Part shown: piece by piece, positions 54,165 to 64,000 of the stretch | Position numbering within the stretch: position 1 is the first letter of the stretch | Layout: every line of letters starts with the position of its first letter | DNA from: Zygaena filipendulae | Taxonomy: Eukaryota; Arthropoda; Insecta; Lepidoptera; Zygaenidae | Assembly: GCA_907165275.2 (NCBI GenBank) | Contig: OU015666.1 | Location: 6,230,001-6,294,000 of the forward strand | Reading direction: 5' to 3' | DNA: 64,000 bases | Program-made: the position numbers and the translations under genes | The notes under the pieces: model-generated | What the model saw: the letters and a program-made list of their open reading frames with translations, nothing else | What the model was told of the DNA's origin: nothing | The model's database searches: none

Positions 54165-55530
54165 TAATAAAAAGAATAAAATTCAAATTAAAATGCTGGC
54201 CACCCACCCATATTGAAAAGCCGATGAGAAAATAATGAGTGTATGTACCAAGTTGAACTACAAACTGGACAGTCACGTCTACTGGAAATAGAACGTTCAC
54301 AGTGTCATTAAAACTGGTGTTGGTCCACCTGTCTGGTGGTGTCGTCTGCAGAGTGACGATGAATCCCAGATGACGACGAATCCCAGATGACGACCATACG
54401 TTCGCATTCCTTCAGAACAAATATTATTGAAAACGCTATTTCACACATTTCGACTAGTATTTCAAATTTTCAAGTTTGTATTTAGTAGTTATTACTTAGG
54501 ATGCTACTGATTTATCTTCCTTTTTATAAAAAAATCCAAAGAGAAAAGACAAGTGTCCAAATTAATGAATATATTATATCATTAGTAGCTGTGCCCCGTA
54601 ATTAATTTTTATATATTATAAAAAGTGAAAAAATTAAAATGAAAAATTTATTTATTACCTACCGTAACACACATAACATAGCAATTACTTGTAGTCCCCA
54701 CACTTATAGGCGTAGCCTGTAACATGGGGGCGGTTTCAGAAACGTAATGACAAAACCTTAATGTGCATTAACATACTTATCCCTCAGTCTATATAAAGAT
54801 AAGTTTATAATAGGTACGTATATAGTAGGTACATAATATGTTATTTATCATATGAAACTTTTAAATTGTAATGTGTGTATGTATATCTAGCAGGAAAATT
54901 TTAATTCGCCGGTTTACCGATACGAGTAGTGGGTAATTTGTGTAATGCTGAGAACAGAAAACCATCATTGTTATTTTACAAAATTCTATTACCTATATGC
55001 TGACGATATAATAAATTTGTGGACAGGTAGATATTTTTTTTACAATATTTATGCAATAGTATATACTCGTACAATTATAATACTGGTACCATAATTGCTC
55101 TAAAACTAACAATTAATCCATGAGCTATGTGTAATGTTCAGGGAGTTCTCTAAAAGCTCCCGAATTTAGTTTTAATGTAGCATACTTTTCTACCACTTGT
55201 GAAATGTACGATAGCAGTTTAGATGATCAAACAGATTGGTACCTACTACCTAGTGGCATCGCTCTATGTTTGTTAAAATAATATTATGTAGACGCTGAAT
55301 CATTTATAGACTACTAGGCTGCTTGTCAATTGTTTTTTTTTTGTCTACAGAAGCTTTTTTTATCCTTCACAAAATACAATGAACTCTTCTTCCAACGCAT
55401 AATATTCAATCTACTACATTTTAGTGTACCGTTTTGAACTTTTACGTTCATGAACCCCAATTTTGTTAAGTGCCGTATTTTTATTAATGTCACATAAAAA
55501 AAAACTACGTACTGAATTTTTATTAGGTAG
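54165..55530. other. stretch without recognised gene
   Basis: AT-rich. A short tandem ('gatgaatcccagatgacgac', 'gaatcccagatgacga') lies near 54357-54393. Nothing else recognised. Confidence 0.35.
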
Positions 55531-55535
55531 GTACG

Positions 55536-55640
55536 AGCTGTTGTCCGCGGTTTCACCCGTGTTTTTTTTTCGGAGTTTCCGCAGAGTTCCCGTTGTCCTT
55601 TTTTGTAGGACAAACTCACATTCGCATTTATTTTATCTAA
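55536..55640 (-). repeat. Lep1-like fragment
   Basis: 'gagctgttgtccgcggtttc' 'acccgtg', 'cggagtttccgcagagttcc' and 'caaactcacattcgcattta'. Confidence 0.5.
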
Positions 55641-55649
55641 TCTGTCAAG

Positions 55650-56165
55650 TTTTAATTTCTGTTTTAGTTGCCAGACCTTTGACTGTTAGTTTAGTTGTAT
55701 GAGATTATAGGTGTTTTCCCTTTGAACTGATAGTTCTCGGTAATGGTATAGGTAGTATGATAAAATCCAAGTGATGCTATTAATAAAATATTCGTCTATG
55801 ACCGTGTGGGAACGCTCTTCAGTTAGATTGATACACGATTTATGGACTGAGTTATTTGTTTTACGTCAGAAATTGATCGATCATTGGCGGTTGTAAATGT
55901 TATTTTTCTTTTATTTTTAACTTGAGCCACTCCAATGCGCGAGCATCGTTTGTGCGTGGATGCTTTGAATTTCATAATTGTAGCCTACTGTGATCGTTAA
56001 GAATGAAATAGTGAATTATAAATTGTATGCGATTCAGTTAACACGCCTGTACATATTATGTAATGGGTTAATATTACATATTACCTATGTTAACTTTACA
56101 TTAATTACAATTGGAATATGACAACGCGCAACGTCATCAAGCGATGGTCGCATCTACGACCATTA
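55650..56165. other. stretch without recognised gene
   Basis: AT-rich; nothing recognised. Confidence 0.35.
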
Positions 56166-56169
56166 CGTA

Positions 56170-56274
56170 AGAACGTGCATCCCGAATTTCATAAAAAACC
56201 GTTCAGCCGTTTTTGCGTGATTGAGTAACAAACATCTAAACATCCACACTTTCACATTTATAGTATTAGTAGGA
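56170..56274 (-). repeat. Lep1-like element, 3' truncated
   Basis: Keeps 'gaacgtgcatcccgaatttc', 'ccgttcagccgtttttgcgt' 'gattgagtaac' and the 'attagtagga' terminus; the CTAG side is missing. Confidence 0.65.
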
Positions 56275-56279
56275 TTATT

Positions 56280-57130
56280 ATCTAACACCACCATACGCCT
56301 TTGTTGATTTTTTCCATTAATTTAGTTTTATGCGAATAAGGAACTTTGAAAAAGTAATAAAACTTCATAACCGTCATCAGGCACTCCGGAAACAAATTTG
56401 ACGCATATAAAAGTTAAAGCTAATCGTAGGGCACAGCTGAAGACTTTTATAAATTATTTCAGTTTTGGTGGAGAAAACGGGGGAATAAAAAATTAGATGT
56501 TGTTACAAAATTCGTCTATATTACATAGTCTGTAAAATTGTTAATCAGACCGTACTGGAATTGTCTCGATCACAAAATACAATAGGTAATATATCTGTTA
56601 GAAACCTATTGGAATATCTTTTAGTCCGCGTTTCCTCTTAAATGTACCAAAACCATTTGTCAGACAATAAACTAACACCATTTCTTAGTAGTGTAGGTAA
56701 ATATATTTTTGGCAATATCGGATAATTATCTGAGCAATGGTAAATGGATGTCCAAATAGAAAAACATTCAAATCAATAGATACTAAGGTGAGGGGGGGAG
56801 GGACGGGGGTTCGATCCCGGACTTGTGTCTTTAAGGAACTACATACATATGTACGAATATACCTAATATATTCTTTTTCCTCGGCTGTTAGGACATTAAT
56901 ATGACTAAATAAGCTAAAACTAAATAATTCAATGACCTTTGTCTTCAACAGATCATCGGGAAACTCGAGTGGGAAAGAAATTGGAAGGCAACGTGTAACA
57001 TGACGAAAGGAAATACGCGAGAGCAAGTTAGTTCAAGCTGTCGATCCAACAATCATAACAAGCAAAATACGATTCAGCTGTACTGTTCAACAACTACATA
57101 GTTGCCCTATAATCTATCACATCTTGCAGT
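56280..57130. other. stretch without recognised gene
   Basis: A tRNA-like SINE scrap ('gggggttcgatcccggactt') lies at about 56800-56825. The 113-codon minus open frame over it (56685-57026) is judged spurious. Confidence 0.35.
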
Positions 57131-57309
57131 GAGTCAGTGCTATATAGTTTTTTTTTGAGACTATTTTTTTTTCTGGTGTGAGTGACAAAATAGATGACGA
57201 AATGTCTATTGAATGAAAGCCGTTATGTGCATCACCCGAAATTTCATACTGTAATTAAATAACAATAAGGAAGTTAAAATACAATTGATCCAAGTTGAGT
57301 GCTGCCAAA

Positions 57310-57350
57310 ATGCTGCTACAAGGGCCTCTTCTGTTCCACGTGTTGATCAT
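57310..57350 (+). CDS. first coding exon with signal-peptide start
   Basis: The start context is 'gctgccaaaATG', followed by 13 codons MLLQGPLLFHVLI plus AT and a perfect GTAAGT donor at 57351. The residues are typical of the start of a signal peptide. A TCAGTG initiator-like site lies near 57134 and no earlier ATG is in frame close by. The downstream exon must start in phase 2. A possible partner is 61359-61437 (acceptor tttttttctag), which would add IAQIAVNIKQATKATNTLCE and end soon after at TAG. That link is weak, because the same stretch is open in a second frame. The real continuation may be beyond the right edge. Confidence 0.45.
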
Positions 57351-57359
57351 GTAAGTCAT

Positions 57360-58910
57360 TTATAATTTGTGTTTCTATTGTATTAAGTATATGTATAGTA
57401 TGTTTGGATATTGATTTTTCGTTCCTTTTAATGAGACGTTGAAAATTTGTACCGCGAGTAATTAATTCGAGAGCGTCTTCAGTAATTAGAATGACACGCT
57501 ACTTTCAAAAGATGTTGTTTCGAAACTAGTTGTTACCCGTGACTTTGCCCTTGTGGCGTATAGAAGTGCGCCACTATGCCTGTCTAAAGTATCAATCACA
57601 ACTGTTCTTTCCATGAACTATTTATGATCTTATATAATTTCAGAACTTGATGAGGCAAATTATGTAGAAATTCAAAGCATTTTTGTGTCAGTGTAAGCAA
57701 CCAATAATTATGTTATTAAAGAAATCTATAAAACTAAATTGCATCTTGATATGATGGATATGGGTTTGTTAAGTTCAAATTATGATTTATGATTACAGGC
57801 GTACTGTTGTAAAAAAAGTATTAAATGGTATTGTAAAGATATAAAGACTCTGTCAGCCGACGCCTTCTGTTGTTGTCTCGGAGATTTATTTTATTACTTA
57901 CGTTACTTACGATAAAATTTATGCGGCATCTATCTCGTCGTAAATATTATTTATGTGAGTTATTTGAGCGGTGAGTTACAAACAATGTGGTTCGCCGATT
58001 TAATGTTACGAATCATCAAAGTTGACATACAAATCATCAACATATGTTATTAAATACAGTCGTACGAATAGACGTCGGATATATTATGTACTTTAACCGA
58101 CTCATAAAATAAGGAGGTTCAGCGCTAAATTATGTTTCTGAGTAAAACTACGTGACTTACAAATATATAAACTTCGAACGTCCTTGTTTTAAAATAGGGG
58201 GCTCTTCGGCCTCTTAGCAAAAATCGTAGGCAAGTTTTCGTGACTACGTGATATAATGATAAGTTCCTTTGTTTTTTATAACGATAAGTTACCTACTGCA
58301 GATTGTCAACTTGGCTTAGGGGTAGGCCCACATATCAATAACACTAGAAACACGGTTTAATTGATACAGGAGCAGTGCGTTTTTACGTTTCCGTTAGTAG
58401 AATTCATCCTCTGACTTCTGTCGTAGGTAAGTTGAAATAAACAAATTTTCTTTTCACTGGCTATTTTAGTTAGTATTTATTAGGTAATTCGTTGAGAAAG
58501 AAACTTCCTGTACCTACACTATTATTTTCACTATTTGTAAGTTGAACCAAGTCGTCTGGCACTTTGGTGTTAGATATTCCTAAGGGAATGTTCAACTGAT
58601 GTAAAGGTACTCTACGTAAGTAACAAGTTGACCAAAAGCTGCATAGAGCTTGAACCGTATGCACAACCGCATTCATAAACCCACACCGTGTTACGGTTGC
58701 ACGGTCACCATATTATATGTAGGTAGATTGAATATTTTGATACAAAAATGATATAATATTACAAAATCGGATATACCGGGTATATTATAAAAATTGATAA
58801 AAAGCATCACCCAACCAAGCATAGCCTGTTACTCAGTTAGGTACTCTTAATTGCAAATACAACCTTATATGATCCATAGCACTAAAACCAAAATATGTCC
58901 CATAATTTGA
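57360..58910. other. stretch without recognised gene
   Basis: Probable intron after the exon at 57310. A GAAGTCGGTTAA-type repeat end, inverted, lies near 58093-58120 ('ttaaccgactcataaaataa'). The 68-codon minus open frame at 58470-58676 looks protein-like but has no splice support or known domain. Confidence 0.35.
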
Positions 58911-58919
58911 TGCGGAGAC

Positions 58920-59160
58920 AGCACCCTGCGAGTCGGGTATACGCTTACCGCTAGATCAAAGGTGCTCTTTCAAAATGCACAATCGAAACATCTGAAAACC
59001 TCGCGTCGGATTTGCTTTAGTTTAAGCAGTCCTTAATTGCGTAATTGCGTGGTCGATATTTAAGACCAGACTCGTCGTAGTGGGCGATCCGGGCTCGAAG
59101 CTGGTCCAGTGAATTCTGTGTCGCCATAGCCTGCCGGTCCGAGCTCTTTCTCAATAACAC
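58920..59160 (-). repeat. SINE-like block with tRNA-like part
   Basis: The minus strand has 'gatctagcggtaagcgtata' 'cccgactcgcagggtgctg', similar to the A-box half of tRNA-derived SINEs. It is preceded by a GC-rich segment (59050-59150). No complete cloverleaf. Confidence 0.3.
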
Positions 59161-59164
59161 TTTT

Positions 59165-59610
59165 AAAGAATACTAAATAGGAAAACTACATAGCTAAAAT
59201 ACTACATAGTTAGCCAATACTTACTTAATTACATAAATCTGTACCTATCGCTATATTATACGAGATATATAAGATGTGGAAAAATTAGCTGCAAATATTT
59301 TTACTAGGTTGAAAGTATACGTTACAAAACACAGGACAAGCGAAAAAATAATGTTTTTCAGAATATGATAATAAATATATTGAAAAAACATTACAACTAC
59401 ATTCACAAGGCGCACAATACACGTAGCTCACTAGTACGTATACAAGGCACGTGCCACGCACACAGCGAACGATGCATCAGCTGGTCAGCTCAATCGAGGT
59501 CATTGATTTTAAGATACCGGCGCACGGCGATGTGTGTATAAAGCGATTGAGCAGCGGCGGTTGCCTTCACAAGTTTTCATTTTGGTTCGAAAAACAAAAA
59601 AAAAATCTTT
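59165..59610. other. stretch without recognised gene
   Basis: AT-rich, with a GC-richer patch at 59440-59570; nothing recognised. Confidence 0.35.
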
Positions 59611-59613
59611 TTA

Positions 59614-59818
59614 CTAGTTGTGCCCCGCGGTTTCACCCGCGGTAATTTCAGAGTTCCCGCGGGATAAAAAGTACCCTATGTATTATTCTGATGTATAAGC
59701 TGCATTATTGTAAAGTTTCATTTTGATCCATCCAGTAGCTTTTGCGTGAAAGAGTACCAAACATCCATCCATCCATCATACATTCTTACAAACTTTCGCG
59801 TTTATAATATTAGTAGGA
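59614..59818 (-). mobile_element. Lep1-like Helitron-type element, intact
   Basis: Perfect ccgcggtttcacccgcgg, CTAG/TC ends, flanking A and T. Same sub-variant as 14756-14974 ('atccatccatccatcataca'). Confidence 0.8.
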
Positions 59819-59904
59819 TTTGAACATGTTTTTACGGAACGGTGTATACTTTACACCCTGTAAATAATTTACAGCTAATTTTTTCCACACATTAAGTATA
59901 TAGG

Positions 59905-60105
59905 TACTATATTATTATAAACGCAAAACTAACTCTGTCGATCTGTCAACCTTTCAGGCCTTAGTTACTTAACTGATCATCATGAAAATATGTTGCATAG
60001 GGTACACATTGTCAGGAGAACAGAGCAGGACATAGGATACTTTGTATCCCGGAGTTCTCGCGGGAACTTCGAGATTAACGCAGGTGAAACCTTGGGGAAG
60101 CTGGT
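59905..60105 (+). repeat. Lep1-like element, diverged
   Basis: 'attattataaacgcaaaact', 'acacattgtcaggagaacag', 'gttctcgcgggaacttcgag'; the end is mutated (ggggaagctggta). Confidence 0.6.
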
Positions 60106-60109
60106 ATTT

Positions 60110-60690
60110 CATACATTATGCTCATGGATTTTCGTTGACTACTGTAATTGTACAGTGCATTGCCTAATCATGCACAACCATTAACTAATAAAACTTTTTT
60201 ATTTACAAAATAAACATTTTGCATATTTACAAACGACAGAATTACTATGTAGTTATAAACCAACACGGCAATTAATTTTAAATTATAGATTTGTAAATTA
60301 TTTGCCTACAAAAGCTGTCTTATTAATAGCCTGAGGTAATCGTTAAATCATTACGTGGTTATTTGGGTTCTACCTACCGTTCTAATGGCGTTAAGAAGAT
60401 GTAAGGTCCCATCATTGAATTTTATAGACATTTTCATCTTCGTCATTCAGATCCGTACTAAAATTGACTGTCAATTACATAATTCATTTACATATTTTTG
60501 TAATTTTATTTCGTTAAATGTTTTCGTAAATCTTTAGGAGCCATCACCATTTAGTTTGTGTCCTTGATTATGAAAAACGAGCAGTTTGCCAGCTATTACA
60601 CCAGCTTGAATTTTGAGATGCCCTTAAGAATCCTTTGATAGAATAGCCTAAAAATATCCTATGATTCAGGATTAATATACAATATGTTAA
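60110..60690. other. stretch without recognised gene
   Basis: AT-rich; nothing recognised. Confidence 0.35.
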
Positions 60691-60691
60691 A

Positions 60692-60852
60692 GGTAAGTTT
60701 TTAATAAGGTTCAAATATTTTTTCTATGGTAGGTACAGTTACAGTAGCATCAGTCAGCTATTTATTTTGGAATAAAATACCTACCTATTCTGCTAAAATT
60801 GATCGATAAACGTATTTGCCAAAAGAAATTCACAAAATGTACCTAACTTTAA
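60692..60852 (+). repeat. duplicated block, copy B
   Basis: Matches 48630-48789 with small indels ('gtaggtaca' insertion near 60730) and point changes. Confidence 0.8.
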
Positions 60853-61055
60853 TCCTACTAATATGGTAAATGTGGAAGTGTGGATGTTTGGATTTTTGTT
60901 ACTCAATCACGCAAAAACGGCTGAACGGATTTGGATGAAATTTGGCATGCACGTTGTCAGGGGTACAGAGAAGAACATAGGGTACTTTTTATCCCGGAAC
61001 TCCCACGGAAACTCCAAAATTATCTACTGCGGGTGAAACCGCGGGGCACAGCTAG
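60853..61055 (+). mobile_element. Lep1-like element, first of a head-to-tail pair
   Basis: A then TC start, intact hairpin, CAGCTAG end at 61055. Confidence 0.8.
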
Positions 61056-61254
61056 TCCTACTAATGTTATAAATGTGAAAGTGTGGATGTTTGGATGTTT
61101 GTTACTCAATCACGCAAAATCGGCTGAACGGATTTGGATGAAATTTGGCATGCACGTTTTCAGGGGTACACAGAAGAACATAGGGTACTTTTTATCCCGG
61201 AATTCCCGCGGGAACTCCGAAATAACTGCGGGTGAAACCGCGGGGCACAGCTAG
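61056..61254 (+). mobile_element. Lep1-like element, second of a head-to-tail pair
   Basis: Starts TCCTACTAATGTTATAAATG directly at the CTAG of the preceding copy and ends in an intact hairpin and CAGCTAG then T. The 107-codon open frame crossing both copies is not a gene. Confidence 0.8.
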
Positions 61255-61259
61255 TTTAT

Positions 61260-61870
61260 AATAATTATTCCGCTTTATTCTATGTATTCTCTCGATTTAT
61301 TCTATGTATACCTGAGAAAAGGAATATGTTTCGCATTAACTATCGTATTTTTTTCTAGAATTGCCCAAATCGCAGTTAATATTAAACAAGCGACAAAAGC
61401 TACGAATACATTATGCGAAACGAAATATAGTATATAGGTAATTAGAGCTACAGATTCCACCGTTGATTTGGCAACAAGCGACTCGTGTAATTGATTGGAA
61501 CCATTTCCTGTACACCGTTTTGCGTATTGTTGAGATCACGAATCAGTGCGCGATATGGCGCCACACAATTAGTCGTAATTGTGTTTGTAACGAACAAAAT
61601 AATGTGTCTTATTCGTACGCCGCAAAACGAAATAGATAAACCAAGTACGAAACGCTATTATGAACGTAGAAGTCTCTTGTATTCATTTACTTCTCCTTAC
61701 AGTTTATCATAATCGAGGCTCTACTTTCATCCCACGATCATAGGTTCGCGATATTTATTGGCTCAAATAATGCTCGATGAATGACGATCCCCTTCTGTAA
61801 CATTAACTTTTGTATGGGTTTTCAATTATTTCTTAATATGCAGATCGGAATAACAAAATTCATATTAATA
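61260..61870. other. stretch with one possible short exon
   Basis: 61359-61437 is the weak partner exon discussed for the signal-peptide exon at 57310. The rest is AT-rich without recognised features. Confidence 0.25.
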
Positions 61871-61874
61871 AATT

Positions 61875-61929
61875 CAAATTCCCACGGGATTTTGAATTTA
61901 TCGCGGGTGCAACCGCAGGGTACAGCTAG
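61875..61929 (+). repeat. Lep1-like 3' end fragment
   Basis: 'aattcccacgggattttgaa' 'tttatcgcgggtgcaaccgc' and CAGCTAG then T. Confidence 0.6.
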
Positions 61930-62144
61930 TGATCTCATATATTCGTTTTTATATTACTGACGATCGTTCAAGTTCGGTCAAAGGTTAACCAACATTATCT
62001 TCTAAATAAAAGTTGAATCATCATATTTAAAATAATTAGCGCGGTACGGAATTGGTTGAAACGTTATTTTTTATAGGTTTTGTTTTGTTAATAAAGTTAT
62101 GAATGTATTAATGTATGCACGCTACAGGTACCAATGCATACCTC

Positions 62145-62460
62145 TTCTTCTTAGTCGTTACACTCTTGACAGAGTGGTCATGGTCATCGGTTCCGGATTG
62201 GTAGCACGCTTGACAACCCGTCGTCATTCCTCCCGAACCGCTGCCCTTCTAGAGCACTCGTAGATAGAGCTGTCAGCGGCAGCCTTCACCTGGTCAGTCC
62301 AGCGCATCGGTGATCTCCCGCGCGGTCTTGTGCCTTCCACCTCTCCCTGCACCACAAGACGCTCCACAGAAGTCTCTCCGCGTCGTGAAATATGACCGAA
62401 AAATGTTAGTATTCGAGCCTGTACTATGGAGGACAGACGCTGCTTGATGCCGAGTATGCA
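62145..62460 (-). pseudogene. LINE endonuclease-reverse transcriptase C-terminal relic
   Basis: The minus strand reads RILTFFGHISRRGETSVERL then VVQGEVEGTRPRGRSPMRWT and DQVKAAADSSI. This is the conserved tail after the RT domain of a widespread insect non-LTR family: a FGHI.RR block, then a VVQG.VEGTR.RGRSP.RW.DQ block. A stop follows at VREE, and the expected ATNPEP segment continues beyond it. The rest of the element is missing. Broken and inactive. Confidence 0.75.
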
Positions 62461-62924
62461 AATGCATACCTACTATACAGGATATACTTAAAGTTATTAA
62501 ATAAACTTATAAAATGCCAAGTTTAATGACTTTTACACTGAAAAGTAATTTATTTTTAGTGGTGAAAGACGAAACGTTTAAGAAATTAAACCGTACTAAT
62601 ATCATATACGCAGTAGATGAAAATACATAAATCGATCTCTGTTCGCAGATACGTACCTACATAATATGTAGCAGCAATAATTTCATGAGCAGAAAAGGCT
62701 ATCTTACATAGGTCTTTCTGCTCTTTATATACACAACTAATTTGTGAATGGACTTGTTCTTTATGGTACTTCAAACATTTAACCTAGAGTCTCTCCGTTG
62801 TCTATATGTTTGAGATACCATAAAGAACAATGTATATTCATAGTGTGATATATATAATAAAGAATATACATTTTACTTCGGAAATCCTAAGTAATGAGAG
62901 TTAAACAGCTGACAATCGTTATAC

Positions 62925-63111
62925 ATATATTAGAATGAATTGCTGTTCGTTTGTCTCGCTAAAACTAGAGAATGGCTGGACCGATTTGACTAATTTTAAT
63001 CTTGAAATATTTGTGGAAGTTCAGGGAAGGTTTAAGAAGTTAATTAGGCTACTTTGGAGTTCCTGGGGGAATTCCGAAACTCACGCTGGTGAAACCGCGG
63101 GGCACAGCTAG
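62925..63111 (+). mobile_element. Lep1-like element, diverged 5' half
   Basis: 'attagaatgaattgctgttc' start, 'ggctggaccgatttgactaa', then intact 'ggtgaaaccgcggggcacag' CTAG. Confidence 0.6.
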
Positions 63112-63114
63112 TAA

Positions 63115-63630
63115 CTTACTATTATGTAATATTTACCTACAATAAAACAAACAGAGGAATGGACAAATTTAACTTTGACAATAACAATAAAAATCAAATT
63201 CACTACTACAAGTTCCAACTATATCCAAAAATTACACGAATACATACCTACTTATACATACATATTTATCTAAACATATGAATAGAAACGTAATTAACAA
63301 CCAAATCTAATTAACCTCATTCAATATAGGTATAGGTGTCTAAGTATACAATATGCAACAATAGTGTCAAGTATTGTAAAATTATGTGCCGAAAACTAAC
63401 TAGAAACTTGATAACATCGTATACGGAATGAGTTTGGAATAAGACCTCCTTTTATGAATGACCGCTACCGGTTTGTACTGAAAGTGTTCTACTGGTGCAA
63501 CCAGTCATTGGCTTGTTTGGAGGTGAGCTTGACCTCTATACATCGGGAATCAGTTACGAGATAGTTTTGAACAAAGTTTATGTTCGAGTTGAGTGTTACG
63601 CACTTAACGAGTAGATGAGTATCGCTTTAT
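63115..63630. other. stretch without recognised gene
   Basis: AT-rich; nothing recognised. Confidence 0.35.
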
Positions 63631-63636
63631 TACCTA

Positions 63637-64000
63637 CTAGCTGACCCCCGCGGTTTCACCCGCGGTTATTTCGGAGTTCACACGGGAATTCCGGGATAAA
63701 AAGTTCCCTATGTCACTCAGGATTACTTAAACTTCCTATTTATAATTGAAAGAATTTTTAAAATTGGTTCAGTAGATCGATAGATTACAACCACACAATC
63801 CCGGAGTTCCCGCGGGAGTTCCGGGATAAAAGTACCCTATGCCATTCAGGATCACTTTAGCTTCCGATTTATAAGTAAAAAAAAAATTATAATCGGTTTA
63901 GTAGAGAGATAGCTGTTCCCCCGTGGTTTTACCCGCGGAAAGTTCGAAGTTCCCGCGGCAATTCCGGAATAAAAAGTACCTTATTTATGACACCGAGGAT
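63637..64000 (-). repeat. three tandem Lep1-like 3' halves, cut by the window end
   Basis: Three successive 'gttcccgcggg...ttccgggataaaaagtaccc' blocks start near 63637, 63798 and 63910. The first and third have the hairpin; the middle one lacks the CTAG end. The period is about 110-160 bp. Confidence 0.65.

Noticed and set aside
54004..54300. 98-codon minus-strand open frame
   Set aside because: It starts in flanking DNA and crosses a MITE and a Lep1-like relic; no domain.
56685..57026. 113-codon minus-strand open frame
   Set aside because: It crosses a tRNA-like SINE scrap and has no motif or splice context.
57651..57694. Possible second exon after the ttatataatttcag acceptor
   Set aside because: It is open only in a phase that does not match the 57310-57350 exon.
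58470..58676. 68-codon minus-strand open frame (RVPLHQLNIPLGISNTKVPD)
   Set aside because: It looks protein-like but has no clear acceptor, donor or recognised domain.
59040..59150. Short minus-strand frame starting MATQNSLDQLRARIAHYDES
   Set aside because: It is 36 codons in a GC-rich SINE-like block without splice sites; too short to support.
60931..61254. 107-codon plus-strand open frame
   Set aside because: It lies wholly within two Lep1-like elements.

Overview
This is eukaryotic DNA, almost certainly from a moth or butterfly. It is AT-rich and rich in TACC/GGTA runs, and its genes have GT-AG introns. At least twenty short repeats end in a conserved CCGCGG-GTGAAA-CCGCGG hairpin followed by CTAG. 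That is the Helitron-type 'Lep1-like' non-autonomous family of Lepidoptera. There is no operon structure. Most of the window is intron or intergenic DNA filled with mobile-element debris.

Host genes. (1) A minus-strand gene is seen as a large exon at 9080-9888 and a second, phase-matched exon at 1797-1933. It encodes a helical-repeat, PPR-like protein and continues off the left edge. A further open exon at 12497-12612 could splice onto it in frame. (2) A plus-strand gene at 23080-25374 has four small exons, all joined in phase 2. It encodes a complete, very basic 98-residue protein with a PKKRK-type nuclear signal and a KEN motif; no single exon is long enough to show as an ORF. (3) A first coding exon of a secreted or membrane protein starts at 57310. 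Weaker candidates are an SLC13-transporter-like fragment (15893-16039, minus), a possible terminal exon (34935-35197, minus) and a possible exon at 22345-22436.

LTR retrotransposons. A Mag-type Ty3/gypsy element (4989-8839) has identical 102-bp LTRs, a GTAAC target duplication, a tRNA-Ser-type primer site and a polypurine tract. Its gag-protease-RT-RNase H block is inverted relative to the LTRs and integrase. A BEL/Pao element (29602-33487, CCTTT duplication) keeps an open gag-protease frame but has lost the RT, RNase H and most of integrase.

Other elements. There is a 1,003-bp palindrome (2173-3175) beside a mirror array of a CTCGAGCGCGTCAGAT motif (3185-4645), a hAT-type MITE with 8-bp duplication (10184-10997), and a terminal-inverted-repeat element (11090-11741). 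There are two TA-type MITEs with CRE palindromes (19508-19834 and 53810-54125; the second is nested in a Lep1-like relic) and a foldback MITE cluster (34243-35698) with a fourth half copy at 52702. A 177-bp hairpin lies at 46842-47018. Also present are a 260-bp tandem duplication (27533-28058), a GGTGAC hexanucleotide array (about 28266-28541), LINE relics and tRNA-derived SINE scraps. Two repeat blocks near 48.6 and 60.7 kb are copies of each other.
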